Source: Comamonas sp. (GTDB taxonomy: Bacteria; Pseudomonadota; Gammaproteobacteria; Burkholderiales; Burkholderiaceae_C). Taken from it: DNA of 7,341 bases. Position 1 is the first letter of the stretch; the number at the start of each line of letters is the position of its first letter. Both the position numbers and the translations under genes were made by a program. Shown here piece by piece: positions 6,337-7,341 of the stretch. Under the pieces are notes generated by a model, which worked only from the letters and a program-made list of their open reading frames with translations, searched no databases and had not been told where the DNA came from. The stretch is taken from contig JAFAIY010000477.1 in the NCBI GenBank assembly GCA_019236485.1, positions 1-7,341 on the forward strand, given 5' to 3'.

Positions 6337-7341
6337 TCAGCCGTCGGCGCGCTCCAGATCGGCCGCGGGCGCGTCGGTCTGGATCAGAGTGCGCTCGGGC
6401 GGCGAAGGCATGGTGGCCGGGCTGGTGCGCAGAGGGCTGTTCTTGCCGTCGGTGGCGTCTATCACCTGGTCGCGTCCCGCATCCTTGGCGCTGTAGAGCG
6501 CGCTGTCCGCGGCCTTGATCCATTCGGCCACCGAGCTGAAGCTGCCGTCCGCGGCGGCCACGCCTATGCTGCCGCTGATGCGCAGCTCGGGATGCTCGCG
6601 TATGCGTATCTGGGCCAGCTTGTCGCGAATGCGCAAAGCCACGAAATACGCGTCCTCGGCCTTGGCGTGCTTGCACAGCACGGTGAATTCGTCGCCGCCA
6701 TAGCGGCCCGCAATATCGTGGCTGCGCAGGCATTGGCGTATGGCCAGGCCTATGAGTTTCAGGACCTCGTCCCCGACGATATGTCCATACATATCGTTGA
6801 CGCGCTTGAAATGATCGATATCGATCACCAGCAGGCAGGTGTGTTCCTTGGAGAGGTGGTGCTGGCGCAATGCGGCGCGGGCTTTTTTCCACCAGTAATC
6901 GCGGCTGTAGACGGTGGTCAAAGGGTCCACGCGGCCCAGCTGCTTGAGCTGCAGATTCTGCCTGGCCAGGGTCCTGAGCATGCGGCGCGTGGACCAGCTG
7001 GCATAGGCGCTGTGCAGAATCACCAGCGGCAGCAGGCTGATCTGCACGCCCAAAGGCGCATCCCACTGCGGCTCGGGCTGTATGCACAAGCTCATCAGCA
7101 GCATGCCGCCGAGCAGCGCCCCCAGGGTGGAGAGCCAGCGCCGCCTGAGCCCCGTATAGAAGCGGTCGGCCACGCCTATGGCCAGGATGCAGAGGCTGGG
7201 CAGCAGGCTCCAGTGCATCAGCGCCACCCAGCTGCCCACGATCAGCGCATCCACCAGGGAGTTCACATACTCGGCATGGAACGGGTCGCGCTGGCGGCCC
7301 GAATGCAGAAAAGCAATATGCGGCCAGACCAGGGCGCTGAC
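6337..7341 (-). CDS. Diguanylate cyclase with MASE2 membrane domain (5' part outside the window)
   Basis: The frame stays open to the right edge, so 334 residues are visible and the true start lies outside. The GTG at 7266 is not the start: upstream codons give VWPH and RQRDPFHAE, which match the MASE2 membrane-sensor domain, as does the following LVDALIVGSWVALMHWSLLPS region. About three further hydrophobic segments lie before the cytoplasmic GGDEF domain (about 137-292 of the visible part). The active site is GGDEF (215-219). An RxxD inhibitory site (RSHD) sits exactly five residues before it, so c-di-GMP product inhibition is expected. The usual DxLTGLxNR motif is altered to DPLTTVYSR. About 40 Pro/Ser/Thr-rich residues follow the domain. 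By family it joins two GTP into c-di-GMP at the inner membrane. It is convergent with the kinase gene and ends one base from it. Confidence 0.95.
   Translation of the reverse strand, partial: VSALVWPHIAFLHSGRQRDPFHAEYVNSLVDALIVGSWVALMHWSLLPSLCILAIGVADRFYTGLRRRWLSTLGALLGGMLLMSLCIQPEPQWDAPLGVQISLLPLVILHSAYASWSTRRMLRTLARQNLQLKQLGRVDPLTTVYSRDYWWKKARAALRQHHLSKEHTCLLVIDIDHFKRVNDMYGHIVGDEVLKLIGLAIRQCLRSHDIAGRYGGDEFTVLCKHAKAEDAYFVALRIRDKLAQIRIREHPELRISGSIGVAAADGSFSSVAEWIKAADSALYSAKDAGRDQVIDATDGKNSPLRTSPATMPSPPERTLIQTDAPAADLERADG

Noticed and set aside
7264..7266. GTG as the start of the diguanylate cyclase
   Set aside because: The upstream codons to the window edge stay in frame and encode conserved MASE2 residues (VWPH, RDPFHAE), so the gene is cut by the window.

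Overview
The window is about 65% GC chromosomal DNA, gene-dense and encoding mostly housekeeping and signalling functions. Gene content, protein style and a palindromic GC-rich intergenic repeat after tyrS point to a betaproteobacterium of the family Comamonadaceae, most likely Comamonas or a close relative such as Delftia. This assignment rests on recognition, not on a search.

Layout, left to right. A minus-strand rho-independent terminator (4-25) closes an M23-family membrane-anchored peptidoglycan peptidase gene (49-1410, minus, TTG start). A 190-bp divergent intergenic region follows, with a candidate promoter for tyrS (tyrosyl-tRNA synthetase, KMSKS/TyrZ-like type, 1601-2833, plus). The 205-bp gap behind tyrS holds a multi-hairpin GC-rich repeat that begins right at the tyrS stop codon, then an AT-rich patch with a perfect 9-bp stem. 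Next is a LysR-type regulator gene (3039-4016, minus), divergent from glmU (4115-5545, plus). The 98-bp lysR-glmU interval contains a 32-bp near-perfect palindrome that overlaps a possible glmU -35 box. glmU is joined by a stop/start overlap to a small soluble histidine kinase gene (5545-6336, plus). That kinase gene ends back-to-back, with no spacer, against a MASE2-GGDEF diguanylate cyclase gene (6337 to beyond the right edge, minus).

How the genes relate. GlmU makes UDP-GlcNAc, the entry precursor for peptidoglycan and LPS, and the M23 enzyme trims mature peptidoglycan, so the two ends of wall metabolism are represented, but in separate transcription units. The glmU-kinase coupling is the clearest functional link. 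The kinase has no sensor domain and no neighbouring response regulator. The diguanylate cyclase has its active site and its RxxD inhibitory site intact and should make c-di-GMP at the inner membrane.

I see no mobile element, CRISPR array, tRNA, rRNA, phage gene or defence system. Nothing here looks like a wholly new system. The observations most worth checking are the lysR-glmU palindrome, the orphan kinase coupled to glmU, and the composite structured region after tyrS.
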